From: Gnetum montanum
Lineage: Eukaryota > Streptophyta > Gnetopsida > Gnetales > Gnetaceae
Direction: 5' to 3'
NCBI GenBank assembly: GCA_015680685.1
Contig: MNCI01006062.1
Span: forward strand, 471,510 to 519,348
DNA: 47,839 bases
Below are positions 23,458-34,083 of the stretch, piece after piece. The notes below the pieces were generated by a model. That model was not told the DNA's origin and made no database searches. It saw nothing but the letters and a program-made list of their open reading frames with translations. Every line of letters starts with the position of its first letter. Position 1 is the stretch's first letter. The position numbers and the translations under genes are program-made.

Positions 23458-25620
23458 AAATCATCATGAAGTGGCCTTGCAAGGTGTACAAGGAGTAAGA
23501 TAATAAGAGCATTATAAACTTACCTTTGACAATATTATGAAGCATGGAAAATGAGTCAACTAGTTAATGTATACATTTGCATGAATGACTAGAAAAGAAG
23601 AATTTAAATAACAAGATAATGATTGTAGCACCAAAAATAATAAAATACATGCACCATTGAGGTGAATTTATAAAGTCTATGATTCTCAAACCTTGATGCA
23701 CAAAGAGTCAAAACTCACATAAGTGGAAGAACAATCAAGTATTGTATGCAATGCACCCTGCACCATCACTAGGACATAAGTAGTAGCTTACTTACATATG
23801 ATGTCAAGCCACCGAGGATTCACAAGTGGGTCCTGCATAGAGTTGGCACTTACCTTCATTGCCCTTGTAAAATCCATTGATGAAACATCCATGGATTCTT
23901 AACAACCAATGATATAGTAACATCAAATGTGAGTTCATCCCCTTAGATGGCCAAATCTCATCCACCACTTTGCTTGATTGACCTCTGACCATACACAACC
24001 ATGGACAAGAATGAAATATAAGAGAAGGAGAATGGGTAATGGATGAGAAAGAGAAAGGGAGAGTGTGCAACATCCCCTAATCCCCAACTAATTAGTCAAT
24101 TACCTCATGGAGCACATGACCATGTCCTACACTCCATGAGAGATCTATTGTTGCATCCTTTTACCACTACTCCTTCATACAATAAGGGTTGCTCTTCAAG
24201 TCTCTCTTCCAAGAACAAGGTCACATCGACCACATCTAGTGTCAACTAGCCTTGAGTATTTCATGATATAACCATTAATATGAACCAAACTAAGGCAATG
24301 TACCACTAAACATTAAGAAGTCAAGATTCTAGTTTTATTTTCATCCATCCATCCATGTATGCATGGTAGGCTTCCCAAATTTTGCTTTGCCGAAAACCTT
24401 TCATTGATCCCCTTAGCTACGCTAACTAATCTCCCTTTCCAACAAAAGCACAATACCATGACCATTAAGAGAAAATTTTCTGAGTTTGAAGTTGGTCAAG
24501 GATGAAGATTGTGGATCCTTAGAACAAATGATTAGATGCTTTGGTAAAAGCAACAATTGACATTATCAAGGTTCATGAAGAAAGAGACTTTTGAGTCTTC
24601 ATAGTCATGGATAGGTATGAGTAAAAGAGTTTCTTGAACTATAACATTATGAGAAGTCAAGTGATCTAGGTAATGGGTTAAACATGAGAAAGGTTTGCAT
24701 AGGCATAGGTTCAACGATTGGTTTGATCTTTGATGTGAGAAACTCTAAGAGCAATTTGGATGGTAAACATACTAATTTGTACAACCATTACCTCTTCTCT
24801 CTTCTCTCTTTCTTCTCTTTTGTTTAGATTTTCTTTTATCTTCATCATCATTATTTTGTTTTCATTTTTCATCATATACATTTTTCTTTTCATTTCTTTC
24901 ATAGGAAGAGGATTTTTGATGGAGCATGAAAATCATGGAGTCTTTGAAATGCCAAATCACCACTTGGAGTCTTTGACTTGCATGAAGATGAGAATTCATT
25001 CCCCACAACATGGCACACATAAGTTCATGAAATCACAAACCTTCTCTGACTAGAGTGGCTAGGTAAGGTACCACATGTACCTTAGTCCAATCACACCAAT
25101 TAGAACCATCCCATTGTCACAAGGATCCTTAATGACACTCCTTTTTTGTACCAGTGACTAAGAACTTGTCTAAGATTTTAGAGCTTACATCTTAAGGTGT
25201 GGATCCATCACCTACCTGTGGTTCTAGTAGCATTAACTTCAATAGCCCATAGTGTGAGTCTAAGCTCCCTACTAAATCTGAGCCTAGTTCACTAATGATG
25301 GATAAAAAAAAAGTGGGTGGATGAATAATGTTACATGAGCATTCCATCTATCAAAGCTTCATGTTAGACCTATTTGGTGCCCTGGCATCATCATTGCATC
25401 TATAGCTGATCCATCCACTATTGGCTTATTGGATAAGCATTCGTAAAGCACCTAAGATGGTTTTTCCACACACATAAACAAAAATACTCCAAAAGAAAAA
25501 AAAATCTCATGATTGATTATCTGTTCAACTCAAAAAGTGAAAAATTCTAACTAAACACACTAATATTTATTAATTGCACAAATAGAAATAGTAGAAAAAA
25601 AATCAACATGGTATGGAGGA
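23458..25620. other. Noncoding region of the third element
   Basis: No gene seen. Includes a pyrimidine-rich low-complexity run (about 24789-24901), whose complement gives Lys/Glu-rich chance frames, and short poly(A) runs near 25500. On the minus strand it follows the internal purine box. Confidence 0.5.
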
Positions 25621-25638
25621 TATCTCCCCCACGACTAA
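25621..25638 (-). promoter_or_regulatory. Internal purine box (PPT-like), third element
   Basis: The minus strand reads TTAGTCGTGGGGGAGATA just after the protease remnant, the same place as in the inner element. Confidence 0.45.
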
Positions 25639-25859
25639 TCCATGCTTATCACCTGGGAAGCCTCTGAGGGGTAACTTAAGCTTTAAGCATGCTTAGAGGT
25701 GAGAGATGTTCATTATTATACACTAAGTGTTGCCCAACAAGTGCTCCATCTGGCTCGTTTGAGTGGCTTATGTCCATGGTATAATAAGACTAGGAAGGAT
25801 CACAAGATATTCTCTTGTAGTTTATCCTTTTGGTCTCATCCCTTTTATCAATCTTAAGG

Positions 25860-28429
25860 TGGAGATCTTGGAAAATTAACCTAACATTTACAGTGCTTAA
25901 CTAGGCTCTTTCCATTATAACAAGAAGATCCTCTTCTACCTTATCTTTTGATCTAAGCATTAGGAAATCAATAAGATATAACCAACCTACAATAGAAGTG
26001 ATTACATTACATATCTATCCCATGGGATATGCACATGATTGGTACACTTGAGAGAAGGAAGCCCCCAATAAAGGTACTACTGCAATGAGATGAGACTTTT
26101 GAACCAGAATCATAGAGAGCCAGAGAATGATCCTTTTCATCAACTTGGATCTCCATTATGAGACTGCCAAGATGTAGTTCCTTTTTGAGTAAACATCATT
26201 CCTTAACTACCCACATTACCATTTTAGATATAGTGATGGTGACAACATCACCATCCAGCACCATTGTGCTATCTCTACCAGATATAGTAATGGAAATCCT
26301 TCCTGAAGTAGATATTGCAGTTGAATTATGGCTAGGGATGTTCAACAAGACCTCATGAATGTGGAATTTTATTTGGCTTGAATGATTTTCCTCTCCACAA
26401 GTGAAAAGAATGATATAGATCTAGTCTTGCAATTCTCATAGTTGCACTTACGGTACAATTTCCTACTACAAGACATCAAACTTTCCTCTATAGTGAAATC
26501 AATATATGATTAGTAATATTGCCTAGATGCATGAGTAACAGTAGGATCATTATCGTAAGTAATATTATAAGATTTGGCCTACCTTGGTTGTGCTTAATAG
26601 GGTATCCCAGCTTGCATGGGACTAGGAAATAGAAGTTATTGTTATTGTTGCTGGGAAGCCTGGTTGATAAGTTTTTTGGAAGTAGGTGGCTACTATTGAG
26701 GTATCATCATTGGGATTTGATCAGTACCTACCTATGCACCATAAAAATATGGATTATATGGAGATGCCAATTGTTGTTGCACTAAAGTTAAAAGATTCCA
26801 TGGAGCAGCACCCCAAGGATTGGAGCTTGCCACTATTGGTATTACTGCATGAGCTATGGATAAGCATCACTAAGATAGTATGAATGGCTAGGATATGAGG
26901 TCCTCCTTGTTTACCTCTTGACGAATCTAGGATTCAAAGGTACCCTAGATCACCCCATCTCACCAATCATGTAAGCCATCATGGATCCCCATCATTAGAG
27001 GAAGATGAGGAAGTGTCATTTAGACCTTCATGAATGTTTTTATAGTAAGAGAGCTTTCCTTAACCCTTGCTATCATACCTCTTTCTACATTCTTTTGGTG
27101 CAACTACGTTGGTTGCAGCTTGAATCGCCTTACCCTCAATGTCCTTGAGAGTAGTGGTCATTTTTTGTCCATCATGTCCTAAAGTTAGTCCACACAATGG
27201 CCTAAATCTATTAAGGCTTTGTTTATTCTGATTTGATCTTGTATTAGAGCCTTAACTGCAATGACAAGTTTAGTAGTGCCTTTAACATTTTTGGCCTCCC
27301 ATCTGCATGATGAATCATGATTGTACTCCTTGGTTGATTGTCGCTTTGACCATAAACTTTTGTGCATCTGGCCCATCATGTACATGCACTCCCTTGTTTC
27401 CTACCTTACTCCTTCTAAAATGTGCATCAATTACTTCCTTTGGCTAAAATCATGATTCAAATAGTAGTAAGTAGTTTTCATGTACCTTTCCATGGTGATG
27501 TCAAGAGGCTCATGAGCTCCTTGCCTTCATATGGCCATCTTCTTCTAGATGTTTGAAATTCAAGTATAGGTATGAAATTTTGTGTAAAAGATTTTGACAA
27601 TGTCAGCCCATCTTTGAATTGATTAAGGAGGCAAGGATTTATACCAAGTTTCCACATGTTCGATGAAGGTGCAGGGAAATAACCACAACTTCTACCAATC
27701 ATTCACAATCCCTTGGAGATAATAAGCATTATCAAAGGCTTACACATGGAGTTAGGAATCATCATTAGTATACCCTCTATATGTTGGTACATTGGCCATG
27801 TTGATTTGTTTGATTTTTCTATCATGAACATGCTTCCTTATAATATTTATAGCTTCTGTCAATTCATGATAATCATCCCAATCAAACAAAGGGAGATCAT
27901 TGTTACCACCAGTAGGTCTAGACAAAAGCAAATGTTGGAACCTAGAGAGGAGATCATCATATTGAGCTATACTCAGAGTGAAGGTACTTGACTAGGGGCC
28001 TTGATGGTGGGCTAGCCCTTTGCCTTTTTTATCTACTTTAGCTTCCTTCTTCCCATCGGAATGTTTAGACGAAAAGCTGTGGCCAACCTCTTCTTTTGCT
28101 ATGTGATCTCAAAGATCTTGCATGTACAAAGGCTCATAATCATGAAAGATGGGCTCATGAGCTTTGTATGCTATACGTTCATCCTCTAGCCCCATATTGA
28201 TCAAGGCATCAATGAGATCATTTGGTACAACCACAATCGGGTTCCTTGAGAATTGACCATAAGCATCTCTCCACCTTCTTTGCTTATCTTGATGATAAGC
28301 CAACACAACTGATAGGAGGGTCTTATCCTTTGAGTGCTTAAATGTGATAAATTTACTTCATCTTTTTTGTACATTACTAGAGGTCTTTAGTGGGCTCTTA
28401 ATGCTATCGGCCATCTCGTTCATGTTCAT
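25860..28429 (-). pseudogene. Third element gag with protease remnant
   Basis: Opens at ATG 28427-28429 (MNMNEMADSIKS) and continues through PNDLIDALINMGLEDERIAY. The gag domain appears near 27700-27560 (LWLFPCTFIEHVETWYKSL, SIQRWADIVKIFYTKFHTY), parallel to the inner element's domain. Near 26160-25860 a retropepsin remnant shows LALYDSGSKVS, with the catalytic DSG kept, then a decayed counterpart of IIMGRAWLSTINA. Stops and frameshifts are numerous. The zinc knuckle found in the other two gags could not be located. Confidence 0.75.
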
Positions 28430-28525
28430 AATCTACACATACAAAACACTAAAACACATACTTAATTTGAATAAAAATTAAAATCAAGAATATACAAGTA
28501 TTTCTAGACAATTCACCAACACCTT

Positions 28526-28543
28526 TCCTTAACAATGATGCCA
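28526..28543 (-). promoter_or_regulatory. Primer-binding site, decayed tRNA-Asp type (third element)
   Basis: The plus strand reads TCCTTAACAATGATGCCA, one base from the LTR. All differences from the tRNA-Asp end are transitions, and there are more of them than in the outer and inner elements. Confidence 0.8.
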
Positions 28544-28544
28544 A

Positions 28545-29815
28545 TGATAGGGGTCCTATCGATTTTGACCAATGGAATCTATTATAAAAATTGCAATGTG
28601 ATTCGGTCGTAAGCTTCGAGGACGATGTTGAGTGTATTGCCAAGAATACTCGCATATGTCACTGCGTTTAAGAAATATAAACTATATTATAATACATATG
28701 CTATAATTATAACTTGTGTTACCATGATGGGAGATAGAGAAAAATATTTATAATTTTGATGGATTTTATCTTTACAAGAAACAAGTAATAAACACATGCA
28801 TTGCAATCCCACATGAGGGAAAAGGGTAATGCTTGTATTGTAATTCTTCAAGGGGATAGGTGCAACACCACACATAAATGCAAATAAAATGGCTTTTAGT
28901 CACAACCTTGATGGCCCAACACCATGCCATATACTTGTAACCTCCTTGTGTAAAGTTGAATTCTCGCAACTTATAAAAACAAGAAATAAATAAATATTTT
29001 TATGGTTTTAATGTTTTATAATGTTTTTGGTATTTTAATGTTTAAGACATCAACAATGCAAAAATGGGAAAAAACCATAAGCTTTATTCACTGCACAAAC
29101 ATTGGACTCCACATTGACCAAACGATTTTAGGCTATGTAAGCAAGGTAGTACTCTAACAGAGTCTAGCAACCCTTGTGAAAGCGATGACTCAAAACACAC
29201 ACAAAATAGGGAATGAATCAATTTACCCAATGGAGGAAGAGCTATACACGAAATTAGATGCCAAAAGCCAAGAGAAACTACTTAGAATTAAGTCCTCCCA
29301 TATGAAGCTCATCTTGAGTATTTATAGTTTTCGTAACATAATGGCAAGGGTTTGCTAACACCTAGGCATTAACAGAGGGTTGTTCGTTAGCTTAGACATC
29401 CCAGGACACATTGAAGGAGGCCAAGAAGCAAAGGTGGTTAAACCAAGGCATTGAGGGGGGATGCATTAGTGCCCCTGTGCTGATGTAGAGGGTGCATTGA
29501 AGTAGGGGGTGTGCTAGTGCAAGGAAGCCAATGCATCCTTGCCCCCCTCACACTTCATCAACTTTTCCCAGATGAAGCTAGAATGCTAGGGAACATGTTG
29601 GGAGCTTCCAGGGGTCTCCAAATGTAGTTGAAAACATCCTGAAAAGCCCGAAACATGCACCAAACCTGCAAGTGTGAATTGGAAGTTTAGGATGCAAACC
29701 TGGGAGGTAGAAACCTCAACTATACATGTAAAAACCACAAACATAGGATACATGACAGACATCTTGAATCTAAGGCTTACAATTAACTTACAAAATGCCA
29801 TCAAATGACTTATCA
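28545..29815 (-). repeat. Third element 5' LTR (1271 bp)
   Basis: Begins TGATAGGGGTCC and ends AAATGACTTATCA. TATA-like TATAAATA (minus) at 29319-29326, giving a U3 of nearly 490 bases, much longer than in the other two elements. The central 600 bases are absent from the other copy. Confidence 0.88.
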
Positions 29816-29904
29816 ATAGATTTTAGGGGTGTTGGAACTCGAAATAAGTGAAACATAGGTACACCCCAAGATTTATAAAAGTTTATAACTTTGTGTTGCG
29901 TAGT

Positions 29905-29965
29905 AGAGTTGAATCTATGACTTGGGGTTACCAAGCCAAGACCCATACCACTAGGCTAACACCTC
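29905..29965 (-). repeat. tRNA-derived SINE head (family 1)
   Basis: The minus strand reads GAGGTGTTAGCCTAGTGG (A-box-like), then GTCTTGGCTTGGTAACC and AGATTCAAC (B-box-like), the promoter layout of a tRNA-derived SINE. Similar heads occur at 41801-41870 (plus) and 43981-44035 (minus). It does not fold as an intact tRNA, so a tRNA gene is not called. Confidence 0.7.
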
Positions 29966-29997
29966 ATTATTAACAATAGGCTTTAGTATACTCAAAC

Positions 29998-30130
29998 TTA
30001 AAGCCTTTTAGTAAGAAGTAAAAACCCATGAGGAAAATTTTAAATGAAAACAAGGCTTGAAAATGAAAATCCTTTTCCTACCTCAAAGGAAAGATTTTCC
30101 AAGATTGATGGTAAGGATGAAAACTAGAAA
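29998..30130. repeat. Dispersed repeat, copy 1
   Basis: Contains CTTTTAGTAAGAAGTAAAAA and CCTTTTCCTACCTCAAAGG. The reverse complement of 41195-41330 aligns with it over about 130 bases. Identity unknown; it may be the body of a SINE or another short non-autonomous element. Confidence 0.7.
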
Positions 30131-30336
30131 AGACATTCCTAAAATCATTAGGCTTTTTCTTTAGATTCTTTCTTCATTTATTTTAATCTGAATTTATTAA
30201 TATTATCATTCTTGCAAGTTGACACCCTCCCCAGTACCCCATAATCAAGCTTAAAAAATACAAATTCTTGTTTAGAAACATTTTTTTAACAACATTTACT
30301 AAAAGCATAGGGTGAAAAAGAAACTCTAAAAGCAAG

Positions 30337-30398
30337 GCTAGAACCAGCCATGAGTCTCCACGTGGTGCGGAGGCACCGCTCCATTGCTGCGCCACCCT
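30337..30398 (-). repeat. tRNA-derived SINE head (family 2)
   Basis: The minus strand has GGGTGGCGCAGCAATGGAGC (A box) and GGTTCTAGCC (B-box-like) about 40 bases later, resembling Au-type plant SINEs. The sequence continues to lower coordinates without a clear tail. Only one copy in the window. Confidence 0.6.
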
Positions 30399-30416
30399 TC
30401 AGAATAGTTCAGAAAT

Positions 30417-31057
30417 AACGACCATGAATTCCCTAACGATGATGATGATGAACAAAAACGCATGATTGAGGGACATAAGCAGGTCAACTACGTAACAGTA
30501 GCCGACTGTAGCGTTCAGACTTTTCTGCGATGCAAGCGCCGCGTACATGAACTGGAATTGGATTTGTATATGAATATGGAAATGGTAATGGTGGGAAGAG
30601 GAGGAGGAGTGGAGTTGCTAGTGGTCAGTGGGGACGATGCACTACTACTTCTACTGCAGAAAATGGCGAATCAAAAAAAGGAAGAAGAAGAAGCAGCAGC
30701 AGCAACAGCATTCATTCACATTGTCGGAGGATTTATTGCCTTGCGCCTGCAAGAGACAGTGATGAGTGAGCCCACTTATCTTCTTCACTGATTGGAATTG
30801 TTTTGTCCGCGACCTCACACCAAATACCACCGTAATTGTCTCTGCATTTGGATTAGTCGTCGTGGCTTTGGTTCTTGTTACAGGGGAAGAATTCCGTTCT
30901 TGCCGTGGATGTGCTGTGCGATGTTTGCTATTTCCTGCTTCTGAGGCCTGCGATTGTGACGATGATAATGGTTTGCTGCTTCTTTGCGGTTTGATTTGGT
31001 TTGCTCATCGAGAAATCGGCGCCGAAAGAGGCAAAGCAAAGGTCGTTTTTAGCAGGT
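30417..31057 (+). promoter_or_regulatory. Candidate promoter / 5' leader of the STICHEL-like gene
   Basis: Clearly richer in GC than its surroundings, with GGA/GAA and CAG-type triplet runs (about 30598-30710), as in plant 5' leaders. A possible splice donor CAG|GTGATT lies at 31056/31058, and a possible acceptor AAGTAG|GTTT lies at about 34053, just before the STICHEL start. Two plus-strand open frames here have no recognisable domain. The link to the gene 3 kb downstream is inference only. Confidence 0.3.
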
Positions 31058-31689
31058 GATTGCCCTAAGCAATCCATTTTTTTTATAGAAAAAAAAAATT
31101 AAAATCTCTTGCCATTGGACTTGCAACTTGCTTTAGCAAAATAAGAGTTTTCAACGTATGACTGGTTTGTTTGCCTGGCCGCACTCATCGCAACCAGAGC
31201 ATGGGCCAAGTTTGTGTCAATGCTATTTCGAAACCTGACGCTATAAGATGATGATAAATATTGAAATCATCCAAGTCCACAAAAATGTTTTATATAATTG
31301 AATGATGTAAAATAAATGGTTGAATCTGAAGCTCGTGTAACAGTGCGACATCCCTTGTAAATGTTAGTATTCAGGTGTTTGTTGCAGTGTATTTATGTTT
31401 GTAAACAGTTTGTTGCTAGAAAGTTTTCCTTATGAGATTATAATTTTCATATAGGAGCCAAAGCATTCAGAAATTTGAGTTCTTTTTTAATTCATGGTAT
31501 TGAAGAATGCTTAAATTGTTATATGGCAAAAGTAGAGTGACCTGATAATGTTCGGTGTCGGTTGAGGTTGGGATTAAATTAAACAGGAAAAAGTTGGAAA
31601 TTGTATAGACATGTAAACAACCATGTAATTAAAAGTGCGGACATTTGAATTTTCACGAAGCTTTGAAATTGCCTGTCTAGAATGTATCC

Positions 31690-32030
31690 ATGGAGAAAGA
31701 AATGAATTCTACCTTGAAGAGTGAAAAATAGGAGATAATGGACAGTCCAAAGGGAAAGAAAATCATTGATTTCAAGTGGATTTTCAAAATGAGGTTGGAT
31801 AAGAATGGTAATGTGATATATCATAAGGTTAGGCTGGTAGCATGTGGCTATAAGTAGAAGAAGCACGATGATTAGGAAGAAATCGTTGCACCAATTGCCA
31901 TGTTTGAGACAGTGAAATTGATGATTTTTCTTTTTGCTCGTAGTGACTATAAACTTTATCAGATGGATTGTGAATAGTGGATTCTTGAAAGGTTATTTTG
32001 ATGAGGAAATATATCCTTTTAGTTTGAATG
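31690..32030 (+). pseudogene. Ty1/copia reverse transcriptase remnant
   Basis: The plus strand gives MEKEMNS, then SPKGKKIIDFKWIFKMRLDK, VRLVACGYK, EEIVAPIAMFETVKLMIF and YKLYQMDCE. This is the conserved N-terminal part of copia RT (PF07727-type: W-x-V..P.GK..I..KW.FK, RLVA.GY, APVA...T.R, QMDV). In-frame stops are present and the rest of pol is missing. It would lie in an intron if the gene's leader is at 30.4-31.06 kb. Confidence 0.88.
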
Positions 32031-33099
32031 TTTTATTGTGGAAAGCCACCGAAGACAGAATGCACATATTGAAGTTGGTGTGTTCGTAAAAGAATTTCAA
32101 TTCCAAACTCTACCTTTCTTTTTGGAGACATACCTAGTAACTAATTTGCAAACACATCCTTGACTCACATACAACCTGGTGGTCTAAGGACCTTTTTTTT
32201 GCCTTTTTCACCATGTGACCACCAACACTTAGCACTTGCAGGCCACCTAAGAGAACACTAGTGTTGGATAAAGTGATGGGGAAAAAGTACCTCCAACATT
32301 AAGCACTTGCAAGTCAATACAAGTGATCACAAGTGTTGGATAAATGATGTCTGCTTGCAATGTTTTTTAAAATGAAATATGATAACAACAAAAGAAAGTG
32401 CAACACATGACCAAAACAATACCACAAACATTTAACCCAGTTAACTTGTCGATTTGTAGATAATGCAAAGCTTGTAGCACACCAAAACACCAAATATCTA
32501 TTTTACAAGTCAAACATATTCCTTTTAGGCTTCTATGCTATGATATGAGTTAATATCTTTACTAAGCAGTGGCTGAAAAATGATTGGAGAAGATGCTGGT
32601 TTGAATCTTCCTTGTGCTCTACGTTTCCAAGCCTTGCTTCAACCTGTCTTTTTGACCCTTCCAATGAAAACATAGAGTTCACATCAAAGTATGTGCACAA
32701 CTTGCATGGCAACAGGATTCTCGCTGCTCTAACCCTTACCCGACTTTTAAAAAAAAAAACAACAATCTAATTTGCTGACACCTCCTTCATGAAATGCAGC
32801 TGAGAAGCTAGGGCAGAAAAGACTCAGAACCTGACAAAGCCCTTTCCCTTCTTGCCTGAGAACTCACATACTCTTTCCTAAGTCTTAAAAAATTTAACTA
32901 CAATTTCATTAACTAAAAATTGCTTTTGTACACTCTCTATTTGTCTTCAGCATTTTAAAGTTAAATTCAGACCCTATCCCAGACATCTGTATAGAGTTGT
33001 TAGCTTTACAATAGCGTTGAAAATGTTTCCTCAAGTTCTACTACCATAGTCCTCTCTCACAACTTCTAAAATCATATTACGTCTTGCTGTGCTATATGC
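32031..33099. other. No gene seen; tandem hairpin repeat inside
   Basis: AT-rich sequence between two retroelement remnants. Apart from the duplicated hairpin at 32219-32352, nothing was recognised. Confidence 0.4.
32219..32352. repeat. Tandem duplicated hairpin unit
   Basis: Two adjacent units of about 60-70 bases begin CCAACAYTWAGCACTTGCA and end AGTGTTGGATAAA. Within each, CCAACAYT and AGTGTTGG are inverted, so each unit can form a stem. It may be a small inverted-repeat element or a simple tandem duplication. Confidence 0.55.
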
Positions 33100-33530
33100 T
33101 ACCCATTGATTGTAGTAATATATTTTGCTACATTTCAAACCCAAATATTTGTAGGAATGCAGAGTGTTCATTTTATTATCTTTTATGTTCTAGTACCATG
33201 ATCTTTATGTTATTAATACTGATTCTCGTTCTTGAGCGACTGTCAAATTCAGTTAGTTTATTCAACATTGCTTTTAGCATTTCCATTGACTTTGAAATTA
33301 TGGCTACATTATTTGCAAATAGTAAGAGATTCACATATAGCTGAATTTTTTGTAAGGCATAGTCTTTAGGCAGTATTTGCATTTATTTTTCTAAATCACC
33401 TAGAGAAATTTCAAAGAATATTGGTAAGAATGGGAAGCTTAGCTTTACACTAATATTGCTGTTAAATTGGAAACTTTCTCTATAATTTCTCTAAACATCT
33501 TATTTTATATAGCATCAATAAGATTGATAA
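33100..33530 (-). pseudogene. Non-LTR (LINE) reverse transcriptase remnant
   Basis: The minus strand gives SFPFLPIFFEISLGDLEK, then YVNLLLFANNVAIISKS, MLNKLTEFDSRSRTRISINN and IKIMVLEHKR. These parallel the LINE RT core: (G)xPLSPxLFxIxIDELE, LLFADDVxLIS, and the TKxMVF motif. The catalytic FADD reads FANN. It differs from the L1-type LINE at the window end, being closer to RTE-like sequences by my reading. It lies just upstream of the STICHEL start, in the opposite orientation. Confidence 0.8.
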
Positions 33531-34083
33531 CATGATTTTGCATTCTAGAGTTGCTAGCTTATTACTTATTCTGAGATGCAGTCTGTAAAGTTCTTTATTA
33601 AGATTGTCTATAAGAATTTGTTTCATGTTGAATTTCATTTAAAGAAATTTCATGCTAGTTTCTCTTGCTATTTTCTGTGGCTGTTAAGAGTTCAGTGAAT
33701 GTTTAACCTAACATTTTTTTACAGTACTTAATATATTTAATGATGTTGAAATCTTTGTCTTCTTCCATCTCAATATTTTGAGCCTTCGTAGTTCTTTGTT
33801 GCCATGTTTAGATAACTTACGTTATTTTTGTTATAAATGTAACACTTGGGCCAAAACTAAGACTTTTCAGAGGTTTGATCGCTTTAAAAGTGGACCTGTA
33901 TCTTTTTTGTGGTTGGAATATGCTTGTGCCATGGTACATCAAAGAGAATTTAAACAGTTGTGATATTTTCCCCTTTTTGAAGAGTTAAAACTATGACATT
34001 ATTACTGGTTTTAAAAAAAGCCAACATAATTGAATGAATATTTCTCAAAGTAGGTTTCTTTGCTCAACGGCGTACTTGCAGAA

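Larger units (their letters stand above)
19386..29815 (-). mobile_element. Third LTR retrotransposon, pol-less, gag-protease plus ORF2
   Basis: LTRs at 19386-20010 and 28545-29815 share the start (TGRTAGGGGTCC), the block GATTCGGTCGTAAGCTTC and the end GACTYATCA. Minus-strand order: tRNA-Asp-like primer site (28526-28543), gag with protease remnant (28429 to about 25860), internal purine box (25621-25638), noncoding region, then a coiled-coil ORF2 (about 22790-20170) before the 3' LTR. No RT, RNase H or integrase was recognised. Flanking pentamers ATAAG and ATAGA do not match, so the target duplication is unproven. Heavy decay makes it one of the oldest elements here. Confidence 0.85.

Noticed and set aside
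24711-24902. Lys/Glu/Met-rich minus-strand frame
   Set aside because: Complement of a pyrimidine-rich low-complexity run; no coding signal.
19386-29820. Target-site duplication ATAAG/ATAGA for the third element
   Set aside because: Only three of five bases match; not distinguishable from chance.
31579-31866. 95-codon minus-strand frame
   Set aside because: Antisense to the copia RT remnant.
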